A DNA stretch of 64,000 bases from CALZIK01 sp945787635 (GCA_947259725.1 CAMYNM010000001.1:620001-684000); one strand, 5' to 3'. Positions 51,923 to 61,430 are shown, numbered from the stretch's first letter. The notes: generated by a model not told the origin, from the sequence alone. Program-made: numbers and translations.

Positions 51923-54628
51923 ATGATCGGCGAGACCCTGTCCCACTTCAGAATCACCGCCAAGCTAGGTGAAGGCGGCATGGGTGAGGTCTACCTGGCT
52001 ACCGACACCAAACTTGACCGCCAGGTCGCCCTCAAGGTCCTGCCCATGGCGTTCGCCAGCGATCCGGAGCGGCTGGCTCGCTTCGAGCGCGAAGCGAAGC
52101 TCCTGGCCGCGCTCAACCATCCAGGTATCGCCGGCATCCACCAGATCGAAGAAGTCGCTGGCAAGAAGATCATCGTGATGGAGCTTGCCGAGGGCAAGGA
52201 TCTCTCGGCGAGGCTCGCTCGCGGACCGCTACCACTCGAAGAAGCTCTCGGTGCGGCGCTTCGGATCGCCGAGGCGCTCGAGGCGGCCCATGAGGCCGGC
52301 ATCGTCCACCGAGACTTGAAACCCGCCAACATCATGCTGGCGCCCGCCGGCGAGATCAAGATTCTCGACTTTGGCATCGCCAAGGTGGCGACTTCAGGCA
52401 CTGGCGGCGGACCGCTTCTCACCCAGTCGCCGACCATCCCTCTACAAATGACGACCGCGGGCGTCCTCATGGGCACCGCGGCCTACATGTCGCCGGAACA
52501 GGCCCGCGGCCACGAGGCTGACCATCGCTCAGACGTCTGGTCCTTCGGCGCGGTGCTCTTCGAGATGCTCGCCGGCCGGCCGCCGTTCGCCGGCTCCACC
52601 GCCACCGAAATCATCGCCTCCGTCCTCAAAGACCAGGTCGTCTGGGATCGGCTGCCGGAGGCAACCCCCGCCCCGATCCGCTACCTCCTCGAGCGCTGCC
52701 TCGAGAAAGACGCCCGGCTCCGGCTCCAAGCGATCGGCGAGGCTCGAATCACCCTCAGTAGCTATCTGGCGGCTCACCTCGACGCCGATTCATACCCGGA
52801 CCGCTCGAGACGGACCGTCGTTGACGACCTCAGGGCTTCGAGCACCAGCGGCCACCTGCACCGCTTCGGTCTCGTCGCATCTTTCATCGCCGGTGCCCTG
52901 TTTCTGGCCCTCGTCGCCGGCCTCGGCGGCTACCGCCTCCGGCCCGAACCACCCACCCCGCCGCTTCGCAAACTCGAGCTCGGCACGGGCGTCCTCGGCA
53001 GCGACTACCGCGGCAACCACCCCCGGATCTCACCGGACGGCAGCCGGATCCTCTATAGCCAGCACGACAAGCTGTGGGTTCGCAAGCTCTCCGAGCTGAC
53101 CTCTACCGAGGTCCGCGGATCCTATTTCGCCAGATACCCCTGCTGGTCGCCGGACTCCAACTCGATCGCCTTCGCCGCCGACGGCCGCCTGTGGAAAGCC
53201 GACATCGGCGGCGGACAGCCCTCGCCCATAGCGATCTGGCCCGAAGAAAACCTCGGCACCGCCGGAATGGTCTGGCGGCCGGACGGCCGTATCGTCCTGG
53301 CTGGCTACGTGGAGCCGCTTCTCGAAGTCTCGGATCAGGGCGGTGCGTTTGCGCCCCTCATGAAGGACGAAGCCGGAGCTCTCGAGGACCTGCATGAGAT
53401 CGACCTTCTGCCGGACGGGCGCTCGATCGTCTTCGTGGCTCACCGCCGCGATCCGAACGGGCGCGAACGCCTCGTCGACACCATTGGGGTCTTCTCCGGC
53501 GGCTCCGACACCGGCGGCACCAGCGTGGAGCTCTTGCGCCTCGAGGGACAGGCCCTCTCCTCGGTGACCTACTCGCCTACCGGGCATCTCCTCTTCCATC
53601 AGGCGACCGGTACGGCGGGAGTCTGGGCGGTCGCCTTTGACGTCGAGGCCCTCGAGGTGACCGGCTCGCCGTTCTTGGTGAGCCCCGAATCGCGCATGCC
53701 AAGCGTGGCTGCCGACGGCACCCTCCTCTTCGTCCACGGCCTCGCCCAAAGTGACCGGGAGATCGTGCGCGTGGATCGCGCCGGCGTCATCCAGTGGTCC
53801 TCCGGACACCTCCAGCCCGGGATCACGGCGCCGGCTTTGTCACTAGACGGCACCAAAATAGCCGTCTCGGCGACCGAAAACAGCAGCAACGAAAACATCT
53901 GGGTCTACGATCTGGAGGTCTCGACCAGGACCCGTCTCACCTTCGACTCGACGGCGGAGATGTTTCCCGTCTGGTCGCCCGTCGACGACCGCCTACTCTT
54001 CGTAGTGAGCGATGCCCGACGGGTGATGCTCCTCCACGCCTCCGGCGGCGAAGCCCGGATGCTGGCCGATGGATACTCGCCGACTTGGACCCCGGACGGC
54101 GATTCGATCCTCTTCAATCGGCCCATGGCCGACAACGGCTCGACCGACCTCTTCCGGCTCGCGATTGCCGGCGCCGGCGGCACCACCGGCGAACCCGAGC
54201 GGCTCACTGACACTCCGACAAACGAGGACGAGTTTCGGCTCTCGCCGGACGGGAATCTCATCGCCTACAAGTCAAACGAGTCCGATCGCTCGGAGATCTA
54301 TGTCGAGACCTACCCCCCGGGAAGTGGTAAGACCCAGGTGTCGCGCAACGGTGGCCGGTGGCCTGTGTGGAGCCACGATGGCCGCGAGCTTTTCTTTCTC
54401 GGCTCGAGCGATGGCCTCCTCATGGCCGCCCGCCTCGTCAGGGAAAAACCGCACGCCTTCGGCACGCCCGAGGCGTTGTTCTCGACGTCCGACCTCGGCC
54501 TCAGTGGCGTAGAGGCGTCGTTCGCCCCCACCCCCGAGGGGCACTTCTTGATTCCCCGGGATGTCGAAAACCCTTCCAAGGACCCCAGGTTGGTGCTGGT
54601 GCAGAACTGGTACGGGGAATTCGAGTAG
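51923..54628 (+). CDS. Ser/Thr protein kinase with C-terminal beta-propeller sensor
   Basis: A 901-residue transmembrane receptor kinase. Kinase domain 8-275: glycine loop LGEGGMGEVYLATDTK, Lys38 in VALKVL, catalytic VHRDLKPANIML (Asp131), ILDFGIAK and the activation loop to MGTAAYMSPEQARGHEADHR. One membrane span at 315-337 (LVASFIAGALFLALVAGLGG). The outer part has TolB/WD40-like repeats, each with a YSQHD/FxADGRLW or SPDGNLIAYKSN core. It probably senses an envelope or extracytoplasmic signal and phosphorylates cytoplasmic proteins. The ATG at 51923 sets the kinase start; further upstream sequence belongs to the antisense gene. Confidence 0.93.
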   Translation: MIGETLSHFRITAKLGEGGMGEVYLATDTKLDRQVALKVLPMAFASDPERLARFEREAKLLAALNHPGIAGIHQIEEVAGKKIIVMELAEGKDLSARLARGPLPLEEALGAALRIAEALEAAHEAGIVHRDLKPANIMLAPAGEIKILDFGIAKVATSGTGGGPLLTQSPTIPLQMTTAGVLMGTAAYMSPEQARGHEADHRSDVWSFGAVLFEMLAGRPPFAGSTATEIIASVLKDQVVWDRLPEATPAPIRYLLERCLEKDARLRLQAIGEARITLSSYLAAHLDADSYPDRSRRTVVDDLRASSTSGHLHRFGLVASFIAGALFLALVAGLGGYRLRPEPPTPPLRKLELGTGVLGSDYRGNHPRISPDGSRILYSQHDKLWVRKLSELTSTEVRGSYFARYPCWSPDSNSIAFAADGRLWKADIGGGQPSPIAIWPEENLGTAGMVWRPDGRIVLAGYVEPLLEVSDQGGAFAPLMKDEAGALEDLHEIDLLPDGRSIVFVAHRRDPNGRERLVDTIGVFSGGSDTGGTSVELLRLEGQALSSVTYSPTGHLLFHQATGTAGVWAVAFDVEALEVTGSPFLVSPESRMPSVAADGTLLFVHGLAQSDREIVRVDRAGVIQWSSGHLQPGITAPALSLDGTKIAVSATENSSNENIWVYDLEVSTRTRLTFDSTAEMFPVWSPVDDRLLFVVSDARRVMLLHASGGEARMLADGYSPTWTPDGDSILFNRPMADNGSTDLFRLAIAGAGGTTGEPERLTDTPTNEDEFRLSPDGNLIAYKSNESDRSEIYVETYPPGSGKTQVSRNGGRWPVWSHDGRELFFLGSSDGLLMAARLVREKPHAFGTPEALFSTSDLGLSGVEASFAPTPEGHFLIPRDVENPSKDPRLVLVQNWYGEFE

Positions 54629-54649
54629 GGACACTGCGACACCGCTTGT

Positions 54650-56461
54650 CTAGCCCTTCATCGCCGGCTCTTCCTTCTCCACCCGAGGTCCGACGAAGTC
54701 CTGCATCACGGCCTGGCGCAGCAAAGACGGCGGCAGCAGCCCCTGGGCCAGGATGAAGTCATGGTAGGCCTGCCGGTCGAAGGCGTCGCCGAGCAGGCGC
54801 TCGGCGTCGGTTCGCAGCTCCATCAGCCGGGTGTAGCCGCAGAAGTAGGCCGTTGCCTGACCCGGTGACCGGAACGTGTAGCGCTCGACCTCCTGCATGG
54901 CCATCGGCCGAGACATCACGACGTCGCCCTCCAGCACCCGATAGGCCTCGTCGCGTTCGATGCTTCCAAGCTGCAGGCCGGGGTCGAGAAACGCCCGCGC
55001 CGCGCGCAGCAGCCGGTGCTGGAGCGAGATGAGCTGGCCTTCGAGCGGCAGGTAGGGCTTCATCTCGGCCTCCTGGTACAGGGCCCAGCCCTCGACGTTG
55101 ACGCTGTTGAAGGCGAACGCCACGCGCGCCTGCGAGACGCCCTTCTCGACGATGGACGCGAACTGGAGCTCGTGCCCCGGCCGGCCTTCGTGAACCGTCA
55201 ACGTCCAAGAGGCCGCCTCGAACGTGAAGTCGTCGAAGCCGACCTCCTCTTCGCCACTCTCGTTGGGAATGCGCAAGGGCAGGATGAACTCTCCCAGCTC
55301 GCCAGTATTTCCGAACAGCCTCGGAGGCCGCATGTTGGGCGCCGGCACGGCCGCGCTCTCGGCCTCGCTCGCCAACCGGATCCGCATGTCGCGGTCGGGT
55401 AAAGTCACCACGCCGTTCTCGTTGATGAGCTTTTCGAGCTGACGGATTCGCTCCCGGTAGTGCGGCAAGATGGCCTCACCGACGAACTGCTTCTTCTTGA
55501 GTTCCCTGATGACATCGCGGTAGTCCGTTGACGGCAAAGCCCGTTCGGCGGCGATGAGACCGGCGACGGCCTGCATCTCGTTCTGGATCTCGCGGAACGA
55601 GACCTTAGCTCGGCTTACGAGCTCCGCCACCGGCATGTCGATCCCCACGCCTTTGAGGTTGAATGCGTACTGCTCTTCCGGGAGCCGGAAATCCTCCCGA
55701 GCCCTGGGCAACAGCTCCGTCTCGAGGAACGCGTCATAGGCCTCGAGCTGGGAGCTGAGCGCCGCGTAGGCTTCCTCGTAGCCTTCAATCTCGTACTTGT
55801 CGAACAGCTGTTGGATGCCCGCGACGAAGCGTGCGCCGTTGGCACGGTCCTTGGCGAGATCCTCCTTGAATGGTCCCCGCAAGCTCGCTTCGTCCAGGCG
55901 AGCGCGCACGTATTCCGTCGCTTGCTCGGCAATGGGCGTGTAGCCCTCTTCCAGACCCGCGTAGCGCCGCAGCCTGACGAGCGCGGCCAAACGCCGCTCG
56001 GCGGACACCTGATCGTCGAGCAGGGCCCTGATCCCCTGGAAGATCGTCTGCGGCAGGTTGAAGTACGGCAATTCGTACTTGTCGGTGATTTCCGTGCCCT
56101 CGATCTGCTGTTTGGCGGCGTCGATGAGGATCTCGAGATCCTGGCGCACCGCGGGGTGGGTCTCCATCGCCAGCCGCTTCCGCAGCTCGACGAGCACTCC
56201 CTCGACCATCGCGTTGACCTGGTCGTTGAGGTCGAGGGGCAGCTGAGAGACCTCTTCGTCGAGACCATCGACGCCGAACTGCCCGGCGGCCTCGGGGCTG
56301 AACTTCGCGAAGACCTCCATCAGGACGGCCGAATTGGCGTCGCTGCGAGCGACCCAGTCGCCCGCATCCTGAGCGGCGTCCTGCGCGGCAAGCGGCGTAA
56401 GAACGGTGGCCAGCAGCAGCGCTGTGGACACGGGGACCGAAAATCGAATCCGAGAGTGCAT
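54650..56461 (-). CDS. Secreted DUF885 protein (peptidase-like), second copy
   Basis: A 603-residue exported protein. ATG 56461 follows GGAGG and begins the signal peptide (FSVPVSTALLLATVLTPLAA). Metal motif LTVHEGRPGHELQFA, then NVEGWALYQEAEMKPYLPLE, as in DUF885. Other blocks: YELPYFNLPQTIFQGIRALL, RFVAGIQQLFDKYEIEGYEE and SPGQATAYFCGYTRLMELRT. It differs from the 18457-20316 copy in the motif (HEGRPGHE, not HEASPGHH) and belongs to another subgroup. It converges with the kinase gene to its left. Confidence 0.9.
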   Translation of the reverse strand: MHSRIRFSVPVSTALLLATVLTPLAAQDAAQDAGDWVARSDANSAVLMEVFAKFSPEAAGQFGVDGLDEEVSQLPLDLNDQVNAMVEGVLVELRKRLAMETHPAVRQDLEILIDAAKQQIEGTEITDKYELPYFNLPQTIFQGIRALLDDQVSAERRLAALVRLRRYAGLEEGYTPIAEQATEYVRARLDEASLRGPFKEDLAKDRANGARFVAGIQQLFDKYEIEGYEEAYAALSSQLEAYDAFLETELLPRAREDFRLPEEQYAFNLKGVGIDMPVAELVSRAKVSFREIQNEMQAVAGLIAAERALPSTDYRDVIRELKKKQFVGEAILPHYRERIRQLEKLINENGVVTLPDRDMRIRLASEAESAAVPAPNMRPPRLFGNTGELGEFILPLRIPNESGEEEVGFDDFTFEAASWTLTVHEGRPGHELQFASIVEKGVSQARVAFAFNSVNVEGWALYQEAEMKPYLPLEGQLISLQHRLLRAARAFLDPGLQLGSIERDEAYRVLEGDVVMSRPMAMQEVERYTFRSPGQATAYFCGYTRLMELRTDAERLLGDAFDRQAYHDFILAQGLLPPSLLRQAVMQDFVGPRVEKEEPAMKG

Positions 56462-56611
56462 CGAAAAAACCTCCTCCGAGATGGTCGTTGAGTGCGAGCC
56501 TTGGGCTCTCCTTACAATACGCACAGACGCACGCCGAGTTCCAGAAGCCCCCCGGCGAACCCCGCCCCGTCCTTTCGAGTCATTCACAGACGGCGAAAAC
56601 CGCTGTCTGAA

Positions 56612-56644
56612 TGTAGCGGTCGACTTCCGTGTCGACCGTCTTTC
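56612..56644 (+). repeat. Dispersed palindromic repeat, copy 5
   Basis: Reads TGTAGCGGTCGACTTCCGTG then TCGACCGTCTTTC. The outer arms extend to match AAGACGGTCGAC of the inverted copies. It lies between the DUF885 start and the DUF2892-like gene. Confidence 0.85.
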
Positions 56645-56727
56645 ATAGCCGACCACAAACCGTCGACAACACGCCAGATCCAACAGATATGATCTTCGTA
56701 ACCGGAACTTCCGAGAAGGAGTATTCA

Positions 56728-56934
56728 ATGGGCGACAACACACGCATGCACGACGGCATTGCCGGATCCTTGATTCTGCTTGGAACGCTCCTGGGAGCCT
56801 ACGTCAACCCACTCTGGTACTGGGTCCCCGGGCTCGTCGGCGTTCTCATGGTGCAAAGCGCCTTCACCGGCTTTTGCCCGGTCTATTTCACCCTGAGCAA
56901 GCTCCGCGGCTCGCGGCCGGCCGGCGCCGCCTAG
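56728..56934 (+). CDS. DUF2892 (YgaP-like) membrane protein
   Basis: A 68-residue protein. ATG 56728 has AAGGAG nearby and gives the usual DUF2892 length. The sequence MHDGIAGSLILLGTLLGAYV and PLWYWVPGLVGVLMVQSAFT forms two helices and ends with GFCPVYFTLSKLRG, the CPVY block of this family. Related proteins are found fused to or next to rhodanese domains; none is adjacent. Function unknown. Confidence 0.88.
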   Translation: MGDNTRMHDGIAGSLILLGTLLGAYVNPLWYWVPGLVGVLMVQSAFTGFCPVYFTLSKLRGSRPAGAA

Positions 56935-56942
56935 CGACTCGC

Positions 56943-57131
56943 CTAGTCGTGATGATCCGCCGGCGCCATCTCCTCGGCTCCGGCCAACCTGCCCGTTAGC
57001 CGAGTGGGATCATGAATCAGCACGGGCAGGTGCTGAGGGCAGATCCAGAACTGCGCACCCCGATACTCCAACGCTATCAGCGGGATCTCTTCGGACCCCC
57101 GGTCGCAGGCCACACATACGTTTTCTGACAT
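56943..57131 (-). CDS. Small Cys-rich protein
   Basis: A 62-residue soluble protein with ENVCVACDRGSEEIPLIALE and AQFWICPQHLPVLIHDPTRL. Two C-x2-C/C-P-x-H-like clusters could bind one zinc. It ends EEMAPADHHD. I recall no named family, but the order of a paired Cys site, a hydrophobic strand and an ICPQHLPVLIH block is convincing for a real gene. It converges with the DUF2892 gene. Confidence 0.7.
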   Translation of the reverse strand: MSENVCVACDRGSEEIPLIALEYRGAQFWICPQHLPVLIHDPTRLTGRLAGAEEMAPADHHD

Positions 57132-57183
57132 TCGCTCATCCTATCGCCGCCCACAGTGGGGTGGAAGCGCTAGCCTCTTTCGG

Positions 57184-59979
57184 CTACAGGCCCGCCTGCC
57201 AGTTGAGGACGACGTAGAGCGGCTCGCTCACGACGTCGTCGCGGATGGCGAAGAGGAATCTCTGGTGATCGCTGGTGACGTCGCCGGCGGCGAGATCGCC
57301 GGGTAGCGTGAAGAGCTGGCGAGGCGGGCCGAAGTTGAGCTTGCCGCCGCGCTCTTCGACGTCGACCGCCATGATCCGCCGTTCGGGGTCGAGATAGATG
57401 ATCTCGCGGCCGTCGGCCCGCCAGTGAGGGCCTCGGCCGCCGGCCGTAGAGACTCGATAGCGCGCTCCTGACCGAGAGACGCCGTCCGCGGACCGGCCGG
57501 CGGCTTCGAAAGCCTGAACGTAGGACTCGAACTGTCCGGAAGGGTTGGCGTCGAAGGCGATCCAGCGAGCGTCTGGTGAAAAACGGGCATTCCAGTGCAC
57601 GGCGTCGCCGGCGACGACGACCTCGGAGGTTTTCTCCTCGATCGAGTACACCCAGATTTCCGGGGGTCGCGAAATTCCCCACCCACCGGCCGGCGAGTAG
57701 GCGATGTGGCGGCCGTCCAGCGACCAATCGAAGCCGATCTTGTCGGTCGCGTCGACGAGGACCACGGCTTCGGTTCCGGAACCGTCCGCGGACCGCTGGT
57801 AGAAATCGAGCTTGCCGCCGGCGACTCCCTGTGCCGCATAGAGCACTTCTTCTCCGTCGCGAGAGAAGATCGGGTAGTCGTAGGCAGCGGATCCCGAGAT
57901 GAGCTTGGTGTGTAGCCCGCGGTCGAGCTCGAGGAGCCAGATCTCCGGGTCGCCGTTGGCGCCCGGAAGCACGACCGCCGCACGTCCGCGGCCGGGACCC
58001 GCATCGCGGGCAAGCCGAACGTTCTGGAAGGGCGCGGGCTCCAGCGCCGCCGGCGTGTCGTTTCCCTCACGATCGAACCAGGTGAGCTTCGCCGGCCGCG
58101 AGAGCTCCCCGCCCGCGTAGACCAGGGTGCCGTCGGAAGAAGCCGAAAACGCCGCGTGCCCATGCGAGCGGTGGCGCAGGACACCATTGGCGATGACCGA
58201 AGCGTCGCCGTTGATCTGCAGGGTCGCGACATCGAACGGAATCGCGATGAGGTTGTCCCCGCGAACGACCAGAATGTAACCGGGCGGTACGTACGCCACA
58301 CTCGAAGCATCGGAGAGCAGCCGGCGCGCCGGTGTCTCTCCCGAGATCGATGCCAGGTAAACGCCGCCGTGCTTCTCCATCGCCTCGAGGTCGTTGGTCC
58401 ACAGAACATAGAGAAAATGATCGCCGTCCGGAAGGAAGAACGGCCAGCGATGGCTCACGTCGGGGATCTCCGAATCGAGGGTGGTGACCGGCCGCGGCTT
58501 ACCGCCGCCGGCCGCGTCGAGCATCTGGATCGCGGCGTTGGCCGTCGGCGCGATGAGGATCTTGCCATCGGAGCTCCAGGAGCCTCCACGGCCTGAAGCG
58601 GAGGTCTCGATGTCCAGCACTTGCTGAAGCCCGGTCTCGACGTCGATCCTCTTGAGCTTGCCGCCCTGGACGAAACCGAGGTGGCGGCTGTCCGGCGACC
58701 AGAAGGCAAACTGCGCTCCTTCGGTTCCATCGAGTGGCTTGGGACCGAACCTGTCGAGCCGCCTGAGCCACAGGCGCGGGTCTCCGGAGCCGTCGAAGGT
58801 CCCGTAGGCGACGACGCGGCCATCGGGGGAGATGACCGGCGGCGAGGAGCCGAGCTCGTCGAAAACGGTCCCCGGCGGCACCGGGATCGTGAGGCGCCTG
58901 ACTTGCTCCGGCTCGGGGGTCGGCTCGTCCGGGGGCGTGCCGCCCGAGAGCAGGAGAACCGCCGCCACCAAGACCGCGCCGGCCGCAATCGCCCACGGGA
59001 GGATGCGGGCGGCGCGTGAAGAAGCGGGCGACAGGCTCGCGGTACTCGCCGGGGACGAGCCGGCGAGCCCCACCGCCTCGCCACGCGGGTCTTCGATCGC
59101 CAACTCGAGCTCGACGCGCGCGTCGCCCGCGTCCTGGAGACGCTTCCTGGGATCCCGCGCGAGACACCGCAAGACAAGAGCGCGCACGAGGGGCGGCGTC
59201 GTGGCCGGCAGCGTCGAGAGGTCCGGGTCCTTGGTCAGAATTGCGGCGATCGAGTCCGAGGCCGTCTCACCGCGAAAGAGCTGAACGCCGGTGAGACACT
59301 CGAAGAGGACGCAGCCGAAGGACCAGAGATCCGAGCGCTTGTCGACCGGCTTGCCCCTAGCCTGCTCGGGCGACATGTAAGCAGCCGTGCCGAGAACCGT
59401 TCCAAACCGCGTGCCGGTCGAGGTCAGGGTCGGGGAGAGGCTCAAGTCGAGGCTCGCCGAGCCAGCGGAGCCAGGGGCCACATCCGCGGTCTTGGCCAGG
59501 CCGAAATCGAGCACCTTGATCTCGCCGTCCGGAGTGAGCTTGACGTTCGCGGGCTTGAGATCCCGGTGGATCACGCCGTTGCCGTGCGCTGCTTCGAGCG
59601 CGGCGGCGATCTGGCGAGCGACGTCGAGAGCTTCGTCCACGGGGAGCCGGCCCCGAGCCAGCCGCTCGGCCAGGTCCTCGCCCGGGACGAGTTCCATGGC
59701 GAGAAAGCGAAAGGGCTTGTCTCCGGCCGGCGCCCGGGCTTCCTCGAGTGAGTAGATGCCCGCTATTCCCGGATGGTTGAGCGAGGCCAGAAGCTTCGCC
59801 TCGCGCTCGAAGCGACGGAGGCGCTCGGCGTCCGCGCTGAAGGCCTCGGGAAGCACCTTGATCGCGACCTCGCGATCGAGCTTCGTGTCGAGGGCCTTCC
59901 AAACGACACCCATCCCACCCTCCCCGACCTTGGAGAGGATTCGGTAGTGCAGAAGGTCGTCGCCGGCGCCCAGGCTCAT
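57184..59979 (-). CDS. Ser/Thr protein kinase with C-terminal TolB-like propeller
   Basis: A 931-residue transmembrane receptor kinase, a paralogue of the one at 51923-54628. ATG 59979 gives LHYRILSKVGEGGMGVVWKA; Lys41 in VAIKVLPEAF; HRDLKPANVKLTPDGEIKV; LDFGLAK; and GTAAYMSPEQARGKPVDKRS. A span near 350-372 (ILPWAIAAGAVLVAAVLLLS) leads to a propeller with repeats such as FAFWSPDSRHLGFVQGGKL, IGFDWSLDGRHIAYSPAGGW and FSPDARWIAFDANPSGQFES. Role as envelope sensor is inferred. The upstream ParE-like frame overlaps its start by four bases. Confidence 0.93.
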   Translation of the reverse strand: MSLGAGDDLLHYRILSKVGEGGMGVVWKALDTKLDREVAIKVLPEAFSADAERLRRFEREAKLLASLNHPGIAGIYSLEEARAPAGDKPFRFLAMELVPGEDLAERLARGRLPVDEALDVARQIAAALEAAHGNGVIHRDLKPANVKLTPDGEIKVLDFGLAKTADVAPGSAGSASLDLSLSPTLTSTGTRFGTVLGTAAYMSPEQARGKPVDKRSDLWSFGCVLFECLTGVQLFRGETASDSIAAILTKDPDLSTLPATTPPLVRALVLRCLARDPRKRLQDAGDARVELELAIEDPRGEAVGLAGSSPASTASLSPASSRAARILPWAIAAGAVLVAAVLLLSGGTPPDEPTPEPEQVRRLTIPVPPGTVFDELGSSPPVISPDGRVVAYGTFDGSGDPRLWLRRLDRFGPKPLDGTEGAQFAFWSPDSRHLGFVQGGKLKRIDVETGLQQVLDIETSASGRGGSWSSDGKILIAPTANAAIQMLDAAGGGKPRPVTTLDSEIPDVSHRWPFFLPDGDHFLYVLWTNDLEAMEKHGGVYLASISGETPARRLLSDASSVAYVPPGYILVVRGDNLIAIPFDVATLQINGDASVIANGVLRHRSHGHAAFSASSDGTLVYAGGELSRPAKLTWFDREGNDTPAALEPAPFQNVRLARDAGPGRGRAAVVLPGANGDPEIWLLELDRGLHTKLISGSAAYDYPIFSRDGEEVLYAAQGVAGGKLDFYQRSADGSGTEAVVLVDATDKIGFDWSLDGRHIAYSPAGGWGISRPPEIWVYSIEEKTSEVVVAGDAVHWNARFSPDARWIAFDANPSGQFESYVQAFEAAGRSADGVSRSGARYRVSTAGGRGPHWRADGREIIYLDPERRIMAVDVEERGGKLNFGPPRQLFTLPGDLAAGDVTSDHQRFLFAIRDDVVSEPLYVVLNWQAGL

Positions 59980-60395
59980 GTGGATGGGATTGTAGCGGCA
60001 AGCATGAACCCAACGATCTCGCGAACCGTCGACTCGCCCCGCCCCGTTGGTTCTGATCCCCACCCTAGAAACCGACTAGCTCGAACGCGCCTACCCGCTC
60101 GAAATGAGTTCGATTGCGAGTCAGGGGGGCTCCTCGACCTCAGGCCCGCAGCGACCCGCTGGACGCAGTACGCCAAGCCCCGGTGCCGCGCGGCGATCAG
60201 GAAGACGATGCGCTCATCGTCGTCGATCTGGTAGAAAAATCGCCAGGCTCCAATCCGGTACCGCCAGGTATCGGGCGAGACGCCCCGCAGCTTCCGGCTG
60301 TGCGGACCGAAGTGCGGGTGGCGCCGCAGCTCAGGGTAGACCACCGATTCCAGCTTGGCCTCGATCAGACGCTCGTTCTCGAGAATCTCGACCAT
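59976..60395 (-). CDS. RelE/ParE-like toxin, possibly 5'-truncated
   Basis: The first 75 codons look like a ParE/RelE-family toxin: ENERLIEAKLESVVYPELRR, HPHFGPHSRKLRGVSPDTWR, YRIGAWRFFYQIDDDERIVF and LIAARHRGLAY. The family end is reached there; the following 60 Ser/Arg-rich residues are probably readthrough in a frame that overlaps the kinase start. The coding look extends upstream of 60395 in the same frame (LRAQQFADDSEMVEILENER) up to a half-copy of the dispersed repeat, so the true start may be lost. No antitoxin is visible. It may be a pseudogene. Confidence 0.45.
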   Translation of the reverse strand: MVEILENERLIEAKLESVVYPELRRHPHFGPHSRKLRGVSPDTWRYRIGAWRFFYQIDDDERIVFLIAARHRGLAYCVQRVAAGLRSRSPPDSQSNSFRAGRRVRASRFLGWGSEPTGRGESTVREIVGFMLAATIPST

Positions 60396-60435
60396 CTCCG
60401 AGTCGTCGGCGAACTGCTGCGCCCGGAGCGTCGCC

Positions 60436-60453
60436 AGGCGTCGACCGCTACAT
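60436..60453 (+). repeat. Half copy of the palindromic repeat
   Basis: AGGCGTCGACCGCTACAT matches the right arm and tail of the tandem-array version; the left arm is absent. It sits at the apparent 5' edge of the ParE-like gene. Confidence 0.5.
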
Positions 60454-60590
60454 GTTGCGATCGCGCGGCAACACGACGGTACCTGCCTGCCCGTTCGGGT
60501 GGCGCGCCGTCCACGGCGGCAGGCGTAGCTTTCTAGATTGCCTCGAGAAGAAGACCGAAGACTCTAGTGCCCAAGAAGAAGGAGGACCTC

Positions 60591-60995
60591 ATGTCCGAGG
60601 AGAAATCGCAGAGCCTGAAGCAAGTAGCGCCGTCACTCATCGCCCGTTTCGTGGATGCGTTCAATCGCAATGATGCGAATCTGTGCGAGGAGTTCTACAC
60701 GGAGGACGCCCTGGTCCTCCTAGCCGCCAGAAAACCTCTGCAAGGCCACGGAGAGATCAAGGCGGCGATGAACGCCTACGTCGGCGCAAAGCTGACGCGA
60801 CTCGACCCGATCGTCGTCAGCGAGAGCGGCGATCTCGGCTACTACGCGGCGCGCTATGAGTTCGAGGCTCCCTCTAGCGATGGCTCCTCCGCGAAGGAGA
60901 CAGGCAAGAGTCTCGTGGTGCTCAGGCGTCAAGCTGACGGCTCCTGGAAGGTCGCGGTTGATGCGGCGATTATGGATGCCGGCGGCGAATCGTAG
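60591..60995 (+). CDS. SnoaL/DUF4440-like NTF2-fold protein
   Basis: A 134-residue single-domain protein. ATG 60591 has AAGGAGG seven bases upstream. The helix LIARFVDAFNRNDANLCEEF with the next YTEDALVLLAARKPLQGHGE, AAMNAYVGAKLTRLDPIVVS and ARYEFEAPSSDGSSAKETGK follow the DUF4440/SnoaL pattern; the last strand pair is SLVVLRRQADGSWKVAVDA. Ligand and activity unknown. Followed directly by a hairpin. Confidence 0.87.
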   Translation: MSEEKSQSLKQVAPSLIARFVDAFNRNDANLCEEFYTEDALVLLAARKPLQGHGEIKAAMNAYVGAKLTRLDPIVVSESGDLGYYAARYEFEAPSSDGSSAKETGKSLVVLRRQADGSWKVAVDAAIMDAGGES

Positions 60996-61012
60996 GTCTG
61001 AATCCACAGACC
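60995..61012 (+). terminator. Hairpin after the DUF4440-like gene
   Basis: A perfect GGTCTG/CAGACC stem with a six-base loop begins at the last base of the stop codon. No T tract follows, so termination is a guess. Confidence 0.3.
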
Positions 61013-61111
61013 GCAAGAGCCGGTGCCCTTGGAATAAGGGGCAGTCGGAAGTAGGGCTCGAATCGCCAAGGCAAAGGCTCGCTCGCGCAGCGCGTCCTCG
61101 GGTTACGCAAC

Positions 61112-61219
61112 GGATAAGACGGTCGACAGGGACGTCGACCGCTACATCGGGATTCGGTCGACAGGGGCGTCGACCCGCTACATCGGGATTCGGCCGATAG
61201 GGGCGTCGACCGCTACGCG
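61112..61219 (+). repeat. Tandem array of the palindromic repeat (three units)
   Basis: Three head-to-tail units about 35-36 bp long begin at 61121, 61156 and 61192. Each has GGTCGACAGGG-R-CGTCGACC then GCTACATCGGGATTC; the third is degenerate (GGCCGATAGGGG). The flank AAGAC matches copies 2 and 5. The centre differs from the single copies (AGGGGC in place of ACGGAG). Confidence 0.85.
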
Positions 61220-61430
61220 AGGTGGGCGAGCTCGATTACGTCTTCCTCTGCATGAGGACGTCAATTCACCTCGCAACCCTCTCCAAGGTATCGGTTCGTA
61301 ACCGGTTTGCCCCGGCGTCGCGTGCGCAGGCGATGGTAAACTGATTATCGACTTCATTACCAAGGCTCGGGGGGTCTCTCCGCCCCGTGAGAAACACGTC
61401 CCGCGGCCGCACTCACCGGGAGGAAAACTG
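61220..61430 (+). other. Intergenic region upstream of the DGFESGD protein
   Basis: No gene seen. It contains a locally AT-richer patch (GATGGTAAACTGATTATCGA) near 61331-61350 that could hold a promoter, and the GGGAGGAAAACTG ribosome site of the next gene at its end. Confidence 0.4.
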
